A DNA stretch of 64,000 nucleotides. Source: Mesorhizobium sp. 113-3-3 (GTDB lineage: Bacteria > Pseudomonadota > Alphaproteobacteria > Rhizobiales > Rhizobiaceae). The notes beneath the pieces were generated by a model. It was given only the letters and a program-made list of their open reading frames with translations. It had not been told where the DNA came from and searched no databases. This document shows, one piece after another, positions 34,777 to 43,299 of this stretch. Within the stretch, counting starts at the first letter, position 1. Each line of letters opens with the position of its first letter. The translations under genes were made by a program, and so were the position numbers. The stretch is from assembly GCF_016756495.1 (NCBI RefSeq), contig NZ_AP023243.1, positions 744,001 to 808,000 on the forward strand, written 5' to 3'.

Positions 34777-34810
34777 ACTACGGAATTCCGGCGCTGCAGC
34801 CCTATGAGTC

Positions 34811-34936
34811 CCCCTCATCCGGCCGCTTCGCGGCCACCTTCTCCCCGCTGGGGAGAAGAGAAGGGCAGCGGCGCCGCAAGTCTCCTCTCCCCTCGGGGAG
34901 AGGTCAGCCGAGCGAAGCGGAGGCTGGGTGAGGGAG
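34811..34936. repeat. Inverted-repeat mosaic element between FAH and ABC ATPase genes
   Basis: Two related arms of about 50 bases face each other. The left arm runs from CCCTCATCC through CCGCTTCGC to TTCTCCCC, and the right arm carries the reverse complement (GGGGAGAGG, GCGAAGCGG, GGGTGAGGG) with a few differences. Each arm also has a small internal hairpin such as CTCCCC/GGGGAG. It lies between convergent genes, where it could act as a bidirectional terminator. Confidence 0.65.
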
Positions 34937-34948
34937 AGCTGCGCTGCC

Positions 34949-35947
34949 CTACTTCAGCACCTTCCCGTCCGCGCCAAATCGATACGTCTTCGCCGGATCG
35001 GGCGTCGCATAGAGCGTCGCGCCCGGCTCGGCATCGTATACCCCGAAAATCCGCACGGTGATCAGCCCGGCCTTCTCGCAGTCGAGATAGAGGTTGGTGT
35101 CGGCGCCGAGATGCTCGGCATGCACCACCGTGCCCTTCCAGGCACCCGACTTCGTATCCACCGTCAGATGCTCCGGCCTCACGCCGATGGTCTTGGCTGT
35201 CTCGCCGAGCCTGGCGCCATCGATGAAGTTCATCTTCGGCGAGCCGATAAAGCCGGCGACGAACTCGTTTGCCGGTGAATTGTAGAGCTCCATCGGACCG
35301 CCGATCTGTTCGATGCGGCCGGCATTGAGCACGACGATCTTGTCGGCCAGCGTCATCGCCTCGACCTGATCGTGGGTGACGTAGATCATCGTCGCCTTGA
35401 GCCGGCGGTGCAGCTGCGCGATTTCCAGACGCGTGTTGACGCGCAGTGCCGCGTCGAGGTTGGACAAAGGCTCGTCGAAGAGGAAGAGCTTGGGCTCGCG
35501 CACCACGGCGCGGCCGATGGCGACGCGCTGGCGCTGGCCGCCGGAGAGTTCGGCCGGCCGCCTTTCGAGATAGGGCTCCAGCGACAGCATGGACGAGGCG
35601 ATGCCGATGCGGCGGTCGATCTCGGCAGCCGGCGTGCCGGCCTGTTTGAGGCCCAGCCCCATATTGTTCTTCACCGTCAGATGCGGATAGAGCGCATAGG
35701 TCTGGAACACCATGGCGATGCCGCGCTTGGCCGGCGGCGTGGCCGACACATCCGCGCCGTCGATGACCACCCGGCCCGAGGTGGAATCCTCCAGCCCGGC
35801 AATGACCCTCAGCAAGGTCGACTTGCCGCAGCCCGACGGGCCGACGAAGACGACGAATTCGCCATCGGTCACTTCGAGGTTGATGCCTTTCAGCACCTCG
35901 ACCGGCCCGAAGGCCTTCTTCACATTTTCGATCTTCAGCGAGCCCAC
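34949..35947 (-). CDS. Carbohydrate ABC transporter ATPase (UgpC/MsmK type)
   Basis: A 332-residue CUT1-family ATPase. Walker [11 protein letters not shown]-loop [13 protein letters not shown], signature LSGGQRQR, Walker [17 protein letters not shown] and the H-loop TMIYVTHDQ are all intact; residues about 240-332 form the MalK/UgpC-type TOBE-OB regulatory region. GTG 35947 is preferred because the protein then opens [14 protein letters not shown] as usual and AGGA precedes it. It is the last gene of the minus-strand set after the Gfo/Idh oxidoreductase, completing the transporter encoded upstream. Confidence 0.92.
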   Translation of the reverse strand: MGSLKIENVKKAFGPVEVLKGINLEVTDGEFVVFVGPSGCGKSTLLRVIAGLEDSTSGRVVIDGADVSATPPAKRGIAMVFQTYALYPHLTVKNNMGLGLKQAGTPAAEIDRRIGIASSMLSLEPYLERRPAELSGGQRQRVAIGRAVVREPKLFLFDEPLSNLDAALRVNTRLEIAQLHRRLKATMIYVTHDQVEAMTLADKIVVLNAGRIEQIGGPMELYNSPANEFVAGFIGSPKMNFIDGARLGETAKTIGVRPEHLTVDTKSGAWKGTVVHAEHLGADTNLYLDCEKAGLITVRIFGVYDAEPGATLYATPDPAKTYRFGADGKVLK

Positions 35948-35963
35948 GGCTTCGTTCCTGTCG

Positions 35964-37025
35964 TTAGAGTTTGACGGCTGCGCCGCTGCGCACGCTCTCG
36001 TCTGCGGCAAGGCAGACGGCGAGCGACTTCACCGCGTCGTCCATGTGGCGGGTGAGGTCCAGGTCCTCGCGGATCGCCTTCAGCACGAAGGCCTGTTCGA
36101 GGTCGCAGAGGTCCTGGTGGCCGGGTTCGCCCGCCATCGACAGCATCTCGTCCGACCTGACGAATTTGCCGTCCGGCCCGGTTTCAGCGCTGTGCAGGCG
36201 GATGGTCGAGGTCTTGGTGTGGGTGTCGATGTCATCCGACTTCACACCTTCCTTCATGACGATCGACACGCAGCCATTCGGCGACATGACGTCCTTTACG
36301 AAGAAAGCCGTCTCCGAAATCATCGGGCCCCAGCCGGCTTCGTACCAGCCGACCGAACCGTCATCGAACAGCACCTGCAGGTGGCCGTAATTGTACATCG
36401 AGGACGCGACCTCGTTGCTCAGCCGTACGCCCATGCCGCGCACCTCGACCGGTTTGGCGTCGGTGATCTGCAGCATGACGTCGAGATAGTGGACGCCGCA
36501 GTCGACGATCGGCGAGGTCGTCTGCATCAGCTGCTTGTGCGTCTCCCAGGTGGGACCTGAGGATTGCTGGTTGAGGTTCATGCGGAAGACATAGGGGCCG
36601 CCGAGCTTGCGCGCCTCGGCGATCAGCCTGATCCAGGACGGGTGATGGCGCAGGATGTAGCCGATCACCAGCTTTTTGCCATTGGCCTTGGCCGCTGCAA
36701 CGACGCGCTTGGCATCGGCCACCGTCGTTGCCAGCGGCTTTTCGACAAAGACATGGCAGCCGGCCTCGAAGGCCCTCACCGCGTAGTCGGCGTGGCTGTC
36801 GGAATAGGTGGCGATGCAGGCCACGTCAGGCTTTTCCTCACGCAGCGCCTCGTCGAAGGACCGCCTGATGCCATAGCCCGACAGCCCTTCCGGCAGCGGC
36901 ACGTCGGAACGGTTGATGAGGGCTGCGATCTCGAAGCCCGGATTGGTGTGATAGGCCAGCGCATGGCTGCGGCCCATATTGCCGAGCCCGGCAACGACGA
37001 CGCGAAGGGGTGGTTTTGAGCTCAC
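35964..37025 (-). CDS. Gfo/Idh/MocA-family NAD(P) oxidoreductase
   Basis: A 353-residue sugar or cyclitol oxidoreductase. [18 protein letters not shown] is the Rossmann loop, [19 protein letters not shown] holds the family lysine (EKP), and [12 protein letters not shown] contains the catalytic-site DxGxHxxD pattern. The start is GTG. It lies between the permease genes and the ATPase gene of a carbohydrate ABC operon, so it probably oxidises or epimerises the imported sugar. The link to murQ and the nag genes makes a MurNAc/GlcNAc-related or glycoside substrate possible, but this is inference. Confidence 0.87.
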   Translation of the reverse strand: MSSKPPLRVVVAGLGNMGRSHALAYHTNPGFEIAALINRSDVPLPEGLSGYGIRRSFDEALREEKPDVACIATYSDSHADYAVRAFEAGCHVFVEKPLATTVADAKRVVAAAKANGKKLVIGYILRHHPSWIRLIAEARKLGGPYVFRMNLNQQSSGPTWETHKQLMQTTSPIVDCGVHYLDVMLQITDAKPVEVRGMGVRLSNEVASSMYNYGHLQVLFDDGSVGWYEAGWGPMISETAFFVKDVMSPNGCVSIVMKEGVKSDDIDTHTKTSTIRLHSAETGPDGKFVRSDEMLSMAGEPGHQDLCDLEQAFVLKAIREDLDLTRHMDDAVKSLAVCLAADESVRSGAAVKL

Positions 37026-37098
37026 CTAACGACTCCAGATATTACAGTTGTTCCTTCCGAGAGGGTGAAGGCTCCAGCAGAGATTTGTTGGTCTCCGC

Positions 37099-37938
37099 TC
37101 ACTTGACGGCTCCGGAAGTAATGCCGCGGATCAGCTGCCGCGAGAAGATGACGTAGAGGATCAGCACCGGCATGATCGCCAGCGAGAGCGCGGCCAGGAT
37201 GGCGTTCCAGTTGGTGACGAACTGGCCGAGGAAGAGCTGGGCGCCGAGCGTCACCGTCTTGGTCTCTTCCGAAGGCGCCAGGATCAGCGGGAACCACAGA
37301 TCGTTCCAGATCGGGATCATGGTGAAGACGGCGACAGTGGCCATCGAGGGCCGCACCAGCGGCAGCACCAGGCGGAAGAAGATGGTGTATTCCGACAGGC
37401 CGTCGATGCGGCCGGCATTCTTCAGGTCGTCGGACACCTGCTTCATGAATTCCGACAGGATGAAGACGGCGAGCGGCAGGCCTTGCGCTGTGTAGACCAG
37501 GATCAGCGAGGTCAGCGTGTTGACCAGCCCGCTCGCCACCATCAATTGCAGGATGGCGACAGTGCCGAGCCGGATCGGGATCATGATGCCGAGCGCCAGG
37601 TAAAGCCCCATCAGCGTATTGCCGCGAAAGCGGTATTCCGACAGCGCGAAGGCCGCCATGGCGCCGAACAACAGCACGAAGAACAGCGAGGCGACGGTGA
37701 CGACGAGGCTGTTCTGGAAATAGTGGATGAAATCGCCCTGGCCGATGACGGTGGTGTAGCCGATCAGGTCGAATGTCTTCGGCGTCGGCGGCGTCAATGG
37801 CGCGCCAAAAATGCCGGCGCGGGATTTGAACGAATTCATGATCACCAGGATCACCGGAAACAGCGCGATCGCCGTGTAGGTCAAAAGGATCGCGTGGGCG
37901 CCGATGGTGCGGGGCAGCGAACGGGTGGCGGTGCTCAT
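37099..37938 (-). CDS. Carbohydrate ABC transporter permease (MalG type)
   Basis: A 279-residue CUT1 permease with six hydrophobic helices. AIALFPVILVIMNSFKSR follows TM1, and the EAA-type loop reads DDLKNAGRIDGLSEYTIFFRLVLPLVRPSM, which contacts the ATPase. The protein ends in the MalG-type tail LIRGITSGAVK. Ten bases separate it from the MalF-type gene. Confidence 0.93.
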   Translation of the reverse strand: MSTATRSLPRTIGAHAILLTYTAIALFPVILVIMNSFKSRAGIFGAPLTPPTPKTFDLIGYTTVIGQGDFIHYFQNSLVVTVASLFFVLLFGAMAAFALSEYRFRGNTLMGLYLALGIMIPIRLGTVAILQLMVASGLVNTLTSLILVYTAQGLPLAVFILSEFMKQVSDDLKNAGRIDGLSEYTIFFRLVLPLVRPSMATVAVFTMIPIWNDLWFPLILAPSEETKTVTLGAQLFLGQFVTNWNAILAALSLAIMPVLILYVIFSRQLIRGITSGAVK

Positions 37939-37948
37939 CTCTTGCCCC

Positions 37949-38878
37949 TCAGAACTGGTAGCGACGCAGGCGCGTCTGGACGAGGAAGAGGTAGACGCAG
38001 ACGCCGCCGAGGATGATCAGGAACATCATCGTGGCGATCGCAGCGCCCATATTGGGGTCGCCGACCTGCAGCTGGAAGCCGAAGAAGGCGCGGTAGAGGA
38101 AGGTGCCGAGAATGTCGGTCGAATAGTTCGGCCCGGCGAGCGCGCCTTGCGCGGTGTAGATCAGGTCGAAGGCGTTGAAATTGCCGACGAAGGTGAGGAT
38201 GGAGATGATGCCGATCGAGGGCAGGATCAGCGGCAGCTTGATCTTCCAGAACTGCGACAGGCCGGTGATGCCATCGCATTCGGCGGCCTCGATCACCTCT
38301 TCGGGGATCGACAGCAGGGCGGCGTAGATCAGCATCATCGGAATGCCGACGAACTGCCACACCGAGATGAGGCTGAGCGCGGTCAGCGCGTATTCTTCCT
38401 TGCCGAGCCAGGGTGTGAAGAAGCTTTTCAGGCCGACCAGGTCCATCATATGCGGTGCGACGCCCCAGAGCGGCGACAGGATCAGCTTCCAGGCGAAGCC
38501 GACGATGACGAAAGACAGGATGGTCGGCACGAAGATCGCCGTGCGGTAGAAGGCCGCGAACCTGAGCCTCGGGCTGGACAGGAGGGCAGCCAGCATGACC
38601 CCGATCGGGTTCTGCACCAGCATGTGGATGATGAAGAACCAGACATTGTTGCGCAGCGCGTTCCAGAAATTCACCGACCAGTTCGGGTCGCCGAACAGGG
38701 TGCGGAAATTGTCCAGCCCGACGAAGATCTGGTGCTGCTCGATGTTGCGGAACAGCGACAGCTGCAGCGTGCCGGCGAGCGGCAGGATCATGATCGCCGT
38801 GTAGACGAGCACGGCCGGCGCCAGGAAAATGCCGATGTGCCAGCGAAACGGTCTTTTCGGTCTGATATCTGCGGCCAT
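37949..38878 (-). CDS. Carbohydrate ABC transporter permease (MalF type)
   Basis: A 309-residue CUT1 permease. It opens with a short cytoplasmic stretch and TM1 (IGIFLAPAVLVYTAIMILPL), has a FVGLDNFRTLFGDPNW periplasmic segment typical of sugar permeases, and an EAA loop EEVIEAAECDGITGLSQFWKIKLPL. It follows the binding-protein gene after about 250 bases that include a strong stem-loop, an arrangement that usually leaves the permeases less expressed than the binding protein. Confidence 0.93.
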   Translation of the reverse strand: MAADIRPKRPFRWHIGIFLAPAVLVYTAIMILPLAGTLQLSLFRNIEQHQIFVGLDNFRTLFGDPNWSVNFWNALRNNVWFFIIHMLVQNPIGVMLAALLSSPRLRFAAFYRTAIFVPTILSFVIVGFAWKLILSPLWGVAPHMMDLVGLKSFFTPWLGKEEYALTALSLISVWQFVGIPMMLIYAALLSIPEEVIEAAECDGITGLSQFWKIKLPLILPSIGIISILTFVGNFNAFDLIYTAQGALAGPNYSTDILGTFLYRAFFGFQLQVGDPNMGAAIATMMFLIILGGVCVYLFLVQTRLRRYQF

Positions 38879-39087
38879 GAGTTCGGTCCCCGACGTCTCT
38901 CGGTTCCAGACGAATAGTGATGCTAGATGATGCCTCGATGCACGGCCCAGAAATCCTTGCCCGGTGCGGCAAGAACCAAGGCCTGCGACTGATCAGCTAG
39001 CCTTCCCCAAGACGAGCAAGGGTAAGGCCGCGAGGCGGTGCCGACAATCGCTATCTGAACGGACTTGTTCTGAGGGCCAGGGTATCC

Positions 39088-39119
39088 GGAACCGGCCAGG
39101 CATGCGCCCGGCCGGCTCC
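39088..39119 (-). terminator. Stem-loop after the binding-protein gene
   Basis: GGAACCGGCCAGG and CCCGGCCGGCTCC pair in 11 of 13 positions around a 6-base loop, just after the binding-protein stop on its transcript. There is no U-tract, so it is more likely a stabilising or attenuating hairpin between the binding protein and permease genes than a full terminator. Confidence 0.5.
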
Positions 39120-39132
39120 GTCGCCTGAGCTC

Positions 39133-40392
39133 TTACTTCGCCGGCTTGTACCAGCTGTCGAGACCGGTCTGCAGCTTCTTGGCCGCGGCTTCCGGCGTGT
39201 CGGTGCCGTTGATCACGTTGGCCGATTCAACCCAGGTCTCGTTTTCGAGGTTCGGCGTGCCGCGCGACAGGATCTGGTAGGTCGAGCGGATCGTCGACTT
39301 GCACTTGCCGCGCCAGGAGACGAATTCCTGCGCCAGCGGGTCCGCCATCTTCACCGGCGACGAGTTCAGGCTGAAGAAGCCCGGCAGCGCGTTGGCGTAG
39401 ATGGTGGCGAAATCAGGCGAAGCCACCCAGGACAGGAAGGTCTTGGCCGCGTCGGCGTGCTTGGAGGCTGCATTCAGGCCCATGCCGATGTCGGTATGGT
39501 CGGAGATGTAGCAGGTGTCGCCGGCCTTCTCGACCGGCGGCGGGAAGGCGCCCATCTTGAACTGCGCCTGGGTGTTGAACAGGCCGATTTCCCACGAGCC
39601 GGCCGGGTAGATGGCGGCGCGGCCGAGCGTGAACAGGTTCTGGCTGTCCGGATAGGTCTGCGCCTCGAAGCCGTCGCCGAGATACGGCTTCCACTTGGCC
39701 AGTTCCTCATAGGGCGCGACCCAGTCCTTGTCGGTCAGCTTCTGCTCGCCCTTGATCAGCGCGGCGCGGCCGTCCTCGCCCTTCCAGTAGTTGGGGCCGA
39801 TGTTCTGGTAGCCCATGGTCGCGGCTTCCCAGAGGTCCTTGGTGCCCATCGCCATCGGTATGTAGGTGCCGTCGGCCTTGATCTTGTCGAGCGCGGCGAA
39901 GAACTCGTCGCGGGTCGTCGGCACCTTGATGCCGAGCTTGTCGAAGGCGTCCTTGTTGTAGATGAAGCCGTGGATGACGGACGCCATCGGCACGCAGAAG
40001 CTCGCCTTGCCGTCATCGGTCTGCCAGGCGGACTTGGCCACCGGCGAGAAGTTTTCCATGCCGGGCAGCGCCGAGAGATCGGCGAGGTTGCCCTTCTTGT
40101 AGAGTTCAAGCGACTTGTCGAAGGGGCGGCAGGTGATGAGGTCGCCCGCCGAGCCGGCGGCGAGCTTGGCGCCCAGCGCCGCGTCATATTCGGTCGGCGC
40201 CGATGGCGCGAACACCACCTTGATGCCGGGATTCTTGGCTTCGAAGGCCGGGATCAGCTTGTCCTTCCAGATGGCAAGGTCGTCGCCGCGCCAGCTTTCG
40301 ATGTTGAGCGTTACGTCCTCGGCATAAGCAACCCCGGCCGAGCCGAGAATGCTGGTGCCCAGAAGCAGTGCCGTCAGTAGTTTCGTTGTCAT
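39133..40392 (-). CDS. Extracellular sugar-binding protein of ABC transporter
   Basis: A 419-residue family 1 solute-binding protein. The signal peptide is residues 1-24 (ending GVAYAED), followed by VTLNIESWRGDDLAIWKDKLIPAFEAKNP, the usual first strand and helix, and a GRAAIYPAGSWEIGLF hinge segment. GGGAG precedes the ATG by 7 bases. Its gene is 118 bases downstream of murQ and upstream of two permeases, an oxidoreductase and an ATPase on the same strand. A role in MurNAc, GlcNAc or muropeptide-sugar uptake is inferred from this location. Confidence 0.9.
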   Translation of the reverse strand: MTTKLLTALLLGTSILGSAGVAYAEDVTLNIESWRGDDLAIWKDKLIPAFEAKNPGIKVVFAPSAPTEYDAALGAKLAAGSAGDLITCRPFDKSLELYKKGNLADLSALPGMENFSPVAKSAWQTDDGKASFCVPMASVIHGFIYNKDAFDKLGIKVPTTRDEFFAALDKIKADGTYIPMAMGTKDLWEAATMGYQNIGPNYWKGEDGRAALIKGEQKLTDKDWVAPYEELAKWKPYLGDGFEAQTYPDSQNLFTLGRAAIYPAGSWEIGLFNTQAQFKMGAFPPPVEKAGDTCYISDHTDIGMGLNAASKHADAAKTFLSWVASPDFATIYANALPGFFSLNSSPVKMADPLAQEFVSWRGKCKSTIRSTYQILSRGTPNLENETWVESANVINGTDTPEAAAKKLQTGLDSWYKPAK

Positions 40393-40510
40393 GCTCAGTC
40401 TCCCTGTTGACCTTTTTCAGGTTCGGTTTTGATGAGAACAGAGGCTTTTGGCCCCTCGCTCCCCTCGCAAGCCGGTTTCACCCCCCGATGAAAATCGGAT
40501 GAAACAGGCC

Positions 40511-41440
40511 CTACTTCTTTGTTCGAGCATGATCTTTTCCGGGATCATGCTCCAACGCGGAAAGGGCTGGCCGCAGCTTCTGGCCGGCCTCTTCCAGTAT
40601 CTTCTGCGCCGCATCGGCGCTGTCGGCGCCGGCGGCGAGCAGAATGGCGGTCTTGACCGCGCCGCCGCTCTTTTCGAGCAGCAGGGCCGCTTCATCCCTG
40701 TCGCGCCCGCTGATGGCGGCGACGATGCGCGCGGCGCGGTCGCGCAGCTTGATGTTGTCGGCCATGAGATTGACCATATAGCCGTCATGGACATGGCCGA
40801 GATGGACGGCGGTCAGGGTCGACAGCATGTTGAGCGCGATCTTCTGCGCGGTGCCGGCGCCCATGCGCGTCGAGCCGGCGATCACTTCCGGCGGTGTTTC
40901 CAAGAGGATGGCGGTTTCGGCCTGGCGCAGCAGGGCCGAGTCCCGGTTGTTGGCGATGCCGATGGTGGCCGCACCAAGGCGGGCCGCCTCTTCGATGGCG
41001 CGCACGGCATAGGGCGTGGTGCCGCTGGCGGAAAGGGCGATCAGGCAATCGCCGGCACCGATGCCGGCCTTGGCGACCGCCGCCGCGGCTTCCTCCGTAT
41101 CATCCTCGGGCCCGCCGGCCAGCGTCCGGAAAGCGTCGTCGCCGCCGGCGATCAGGATGGCGATGCGGTCACGCCGGATGCCGAAAGTGCCGGGAAGTTC
41201 CAGGGCGTCGGCCAGCGCCATCAGGCCGGAACTGCCGGCAGCGGCATAGGCAAGCTTGCCGCCGCTATTCAGTCGCCCGGCGATGATCCCGGCTGCCTTG
41301 GCGATGGCGGGAATGGCGTTGCGGACGGCCTTGGCAGCCTCGATCTGCGCATCGGCCAGCGAAACAAGGATGGTTTCCGGAGCCTGGATATCCAGCCCCT
41401 CGGCATTCCTGTGAAGCGCTTCGGTGCGCGTTTCAGCCAT
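40511..41440 (-). CDS. murQ: N-acetylmuramic acid 6-phosphate etherase
   Basis: SIS-domain lyase that splits the lactyl ether of MurNAc-6-phosphate to GlcNAc-6-phosphate and D-lactate. The 309 residues match MurQ: an N-terminal RTEALHRNAEGLDI, a SIS domain with AAAGSSGLMALADALELPGTFG, ALSASGTTPYAVRAIEEA and TPPEVIAGSTRMGAGTAQKIALNMLSTLTA, and a small helical tail. The ATG at 41440 has GGAGG 7 bases upstream. It diverges from the kinase/nagA operon, and repeated AATACCA boxes lie directly upstream. Confidence 0.94.
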   Translation of the reverse strand: MAETRTEALHRNAEGLDIQAPETILVSLADAQIEAAKAVRNAIPAIAKAAGIIAGRLNSGGKLAYAAAGSSGLMALADALELPGTFGIRRDRIAILIAGGDDAFRTLAGGPEDDTEEAAAAVAKAGIGAGDCLIALSASGTTPYAVRAIEEAARLGAATIGIANNRDSALLRQAETAILLETPPEVIAGSTRMGAGTAQKIALNMLSTLTAVHLGHVHDGYMVNLMADNIKLRDRAARIVAAISGRDRDEAALLLEKSGGAVKTAILLAAGADSADAAQKILEEAGQKLRPALSALEHDPGKDHARTKK

Positions 41441-41452
41441 CCGTGTTCCTCC

Positions 41453-41481
41453 AATACCAGAACAATACCAAAAAAATACCA
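41453..41481. promoter_or_regulatory. Three AATACCA boxes at 11-bp period upstream of murQ
   Basis: AATACCA occurs at 41453, 41464 and 41475, each exactly 11 bases from the next, so all lie on one face of the helix. The cluster overlaps the probable leader and promoter of murQ. The reverse complement TGGTATT is repeated on the other side of the region, which suggests one regulator, most likely the GntR protein encoded at 42517. Confidence 0.6.
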
Positions 41482-41598
41482 CTTGTCCACATGCATTAAC
41501 GAAATCGCGGACAGGAAATCGATGAGCCGGCGAAATGTGTAGGATTTTCAATAAAATACGGCTTAATCTTTTTGAAACGGAAATTAACCCTTGGCTAT

Positions 41599-41616
41599 TG
41601 GTATTTTATTGGTATT
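41599..41616. promoter_or_regulatory. Two TGGTATT boxes at 11-bp period upstream of the kinase gene
   Basis: TGGTATT occurs at 41599 and 41610, again 11 bases apart and in the opposite orientation to the boxes before murQ. They end about 22 bases before the GTG start of the kinase gene, overlapping the position expected for the transcription start, so a bound protein would repress. Confidence 0.6.
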
Positions 41617-41638
41617 ATCCATCCGGAGGAGAAATCGC

Positions 41639-42520
41639 GTGAAATTCGTGCTCGGTATCGATGGCGGCGGCACCAGCTGCAGGGCCGCCCTGGCAACAGT
41701 GGACGGCGCCGTCATTGGCCGCGCCAAAAGCGGCGCCGCCAACATCCGCACCGACCTCACCGGGGCGCGCTCGAACATTGTCGACGCCGCGCGGCAGGCT
41801 TTCATCGCCGCCGGGCAGGATCCGGAACTGATCCCGCAGACACCCGCCATTCTCGGCCTTGCCGGCGCCAATGTCGGCACCTACCGGCAGCAGCTCGAAG
41901 CCATCCTGCCGTTCAGCATCAGCCGCGTCGAGACCGACGCGGAGATCGCGCTTGAAGGCGCCGTCGGCTCCGGTGACGGCGCCATGGCCATCCTCGGCAC
42001 CGGCACCGCCTATATGGCGCGCAGGCAGGCCAAGTCGCGGGCCATCGGCGGCTGGGGTTTCCAGGTCGGCGACCAGGGCAGCGGCGCCCGCATCGGCCGC
42101 GACCTGCTCGAACAGACATTGCTTGCCCATGACGGCGTGCGCGCGCGCTCACCGCTCACCGACGCCATGATGGCGATCTTCCGCAACAATCCCGAGGACG
42201 TGGTCGAATTCACCACCAATGCCAAGCCCGGCGATTTCGGCGGCTTCGCGCCCAAAGTGTTCGAGCATGCCGAAAGGGGCGATGCCGTCGCCAACTGGAT
42301 CGTCGACAAGGCGGTGAGCGATGTCGAGGCCTCGCTCGATGCGCTCGGCCTGTCGGACGGCGCGCCGCTTTGCCTGCTCGGCGGGCTGGCGCCGCTTTAC
42401 GCGCCGCGCCTGTCGGCGCGCTACCGCTCGCTGCTCAAGCCGCCGCTCGACGACGCGCTGGGCGGTGCCGTGCAGATGGCGGCGCGGCTTTTCGCCAAAC
42501 CCGTGGAGGCGGCGCGATGA
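41639..42520 (+). CDS. BadF/BadG/BcrA-type amino-sugar kinase (GlcNAc/MurNAc)
   Basis: A 293-residue ASKHA-fold kinase. FVLGIDGGGTSCRAALATVDG is the first phosphate loop, LGLAGANVGTYR and AILGTGTAYMARR follow, and GGWGFQVGDQGSGARIGRD is typical of GlcNAc kinases in this family. Clostridial MurK, a member of the same family, phosphorylates both MurNAc and GlcNAc, and the divergent murQ makes that dual role plausible here. GTG 41639 is chosen because GGAGGAGA lies 6 bases upstream. It overlaps the GntR gene by 4 bases. Confidence 0.87.
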   Translation: MKFVLGIDGGGTSCRAALATVDGAVIGRAKSGAANIRTDLTGARSNIVDAARQAFIAAGQDPELIPQTPAILGLAGANVGTYRQQLEAILPFSISRVETDAEIALEGAVGSGDGAMAILGTGTAYMARRQAKSRAIGGWGFQVGDQGSGARIGRDLLEQTLLAHDGVRARSPLTDAMMAIFRNNPEDVVEFTTNAKPGDFGGFAPKVFEHAERGDAVANWIVDKAVSDVEASLDALGLSDGAPLCLLGGLAPLYAPRLSARYRSLLKPPLDDALGGAVQMAARLFAKPVEAAR

Positions 42521-43299
42521 GCGACGCCGCCGACCAGATCTTCGCCACGCTGAAGCAATCCGCGCAGAGCGGCGCACCGCTCTATTTGCAACTGCGCAAG
42601 AGCATCGAGGACGCCGTCAACCGAGGCTTGATCGGCCCCGGCGACGCGCTGCCCTCCGAGCGCGACATCGCCACCAAGGCCGACATTTCGCGCGTCACCG
42701 TGCGCAAGGCGGTGCAGGATCTGGTCAAGGGCGGCATCCTCGTCCAGCGCCATGGCTCCGGTACGTTCGTGGCGCCACGCATGGAGCGCGTCGAGCAATC
42801 GCTGTCGCGGCTGACCTCGTTCACCGAGGACATGGCGCGGCGCGGCATGGCGGTGCGTTCGGCCTGGCTTGATCGTGGGCTCTACGCCCCCTCGCCCGAC
42901 GAGATGATGGTGCTTGGCCTGTCGTCGAGCGAACTGGTGGCGCGCGTGGCGCGCCTGCGCATCGCCAACGACACGCCGCTGGCTATCGAACGCGCCTCGC
43001 TGTCGGCCAGCGTGCTGCCCGACCCGGCGGGCATCGGCTCCTCGCTCTATGCCGCGCTGGAATTGACCGGCAACCGGCCGGTGCGGGCGGTGCAGCGCAT
43101 CTCGGCCGCCAATCTTGGCGACAGCGATGCGCGCCTGCTCGAAGTGCCGCCGGGTATCGCCGGCCTGCACATCGAACGCATTTCCTATCTGGCGAGCGGC
43201 AAAGTGATCGAATTCACCCGCTCCATCTACCGGGGCGACGCCTATGATTTCGTCGCCGAACTGCGGCTGACAGGGCCGAGCGAAGAGGGCCGACCATGA
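42517..43299 (+). CDS. GntR/HutC-family regulator of the amino-sugar operon
   Basis: A 260-residue HutC-type regulator: winged helix at about residues 15-85 (GAPLYLQLRKSIEDAV, then SERDIATKADISRVTVRKAVQDLV and RHGSGTFVAP) and a UTRA ligand domain (residues about 100-250, including SLYAALELTGNRPVRAVQRI). NagR/YvoA and DasR of this family respond to GlcN-6-P or GlcNAc-6-P. The start overlaps the kinase stop and the end overlaps the next gene, so it is cotranscribed with the genes it probably regulates, through the phased boxes at 41453-41616. Confidence 0.88.
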   Translation: MSDAADQIFATLKQSAQSGAPLYLQLRKSIEDAVNRGLIGPGDALPSERDIATKADISRVTVRKAVQDLVKGGILVQRHGSGTFVAPRMERVEQSLSRLTSFTEDMARRGMAVRSAWLDRGLYAPSPDEMMVLGLSSSELVARVARLRIANDTPLAIERASLSASVLPDPAGIGSSLYAALELTGNRPVRAVQRISAANLGDSDARLLEVPPGIAGLHIERISYLASGKVIEFTRSIYRGDAYDFVAELRLTGPSEEGRP

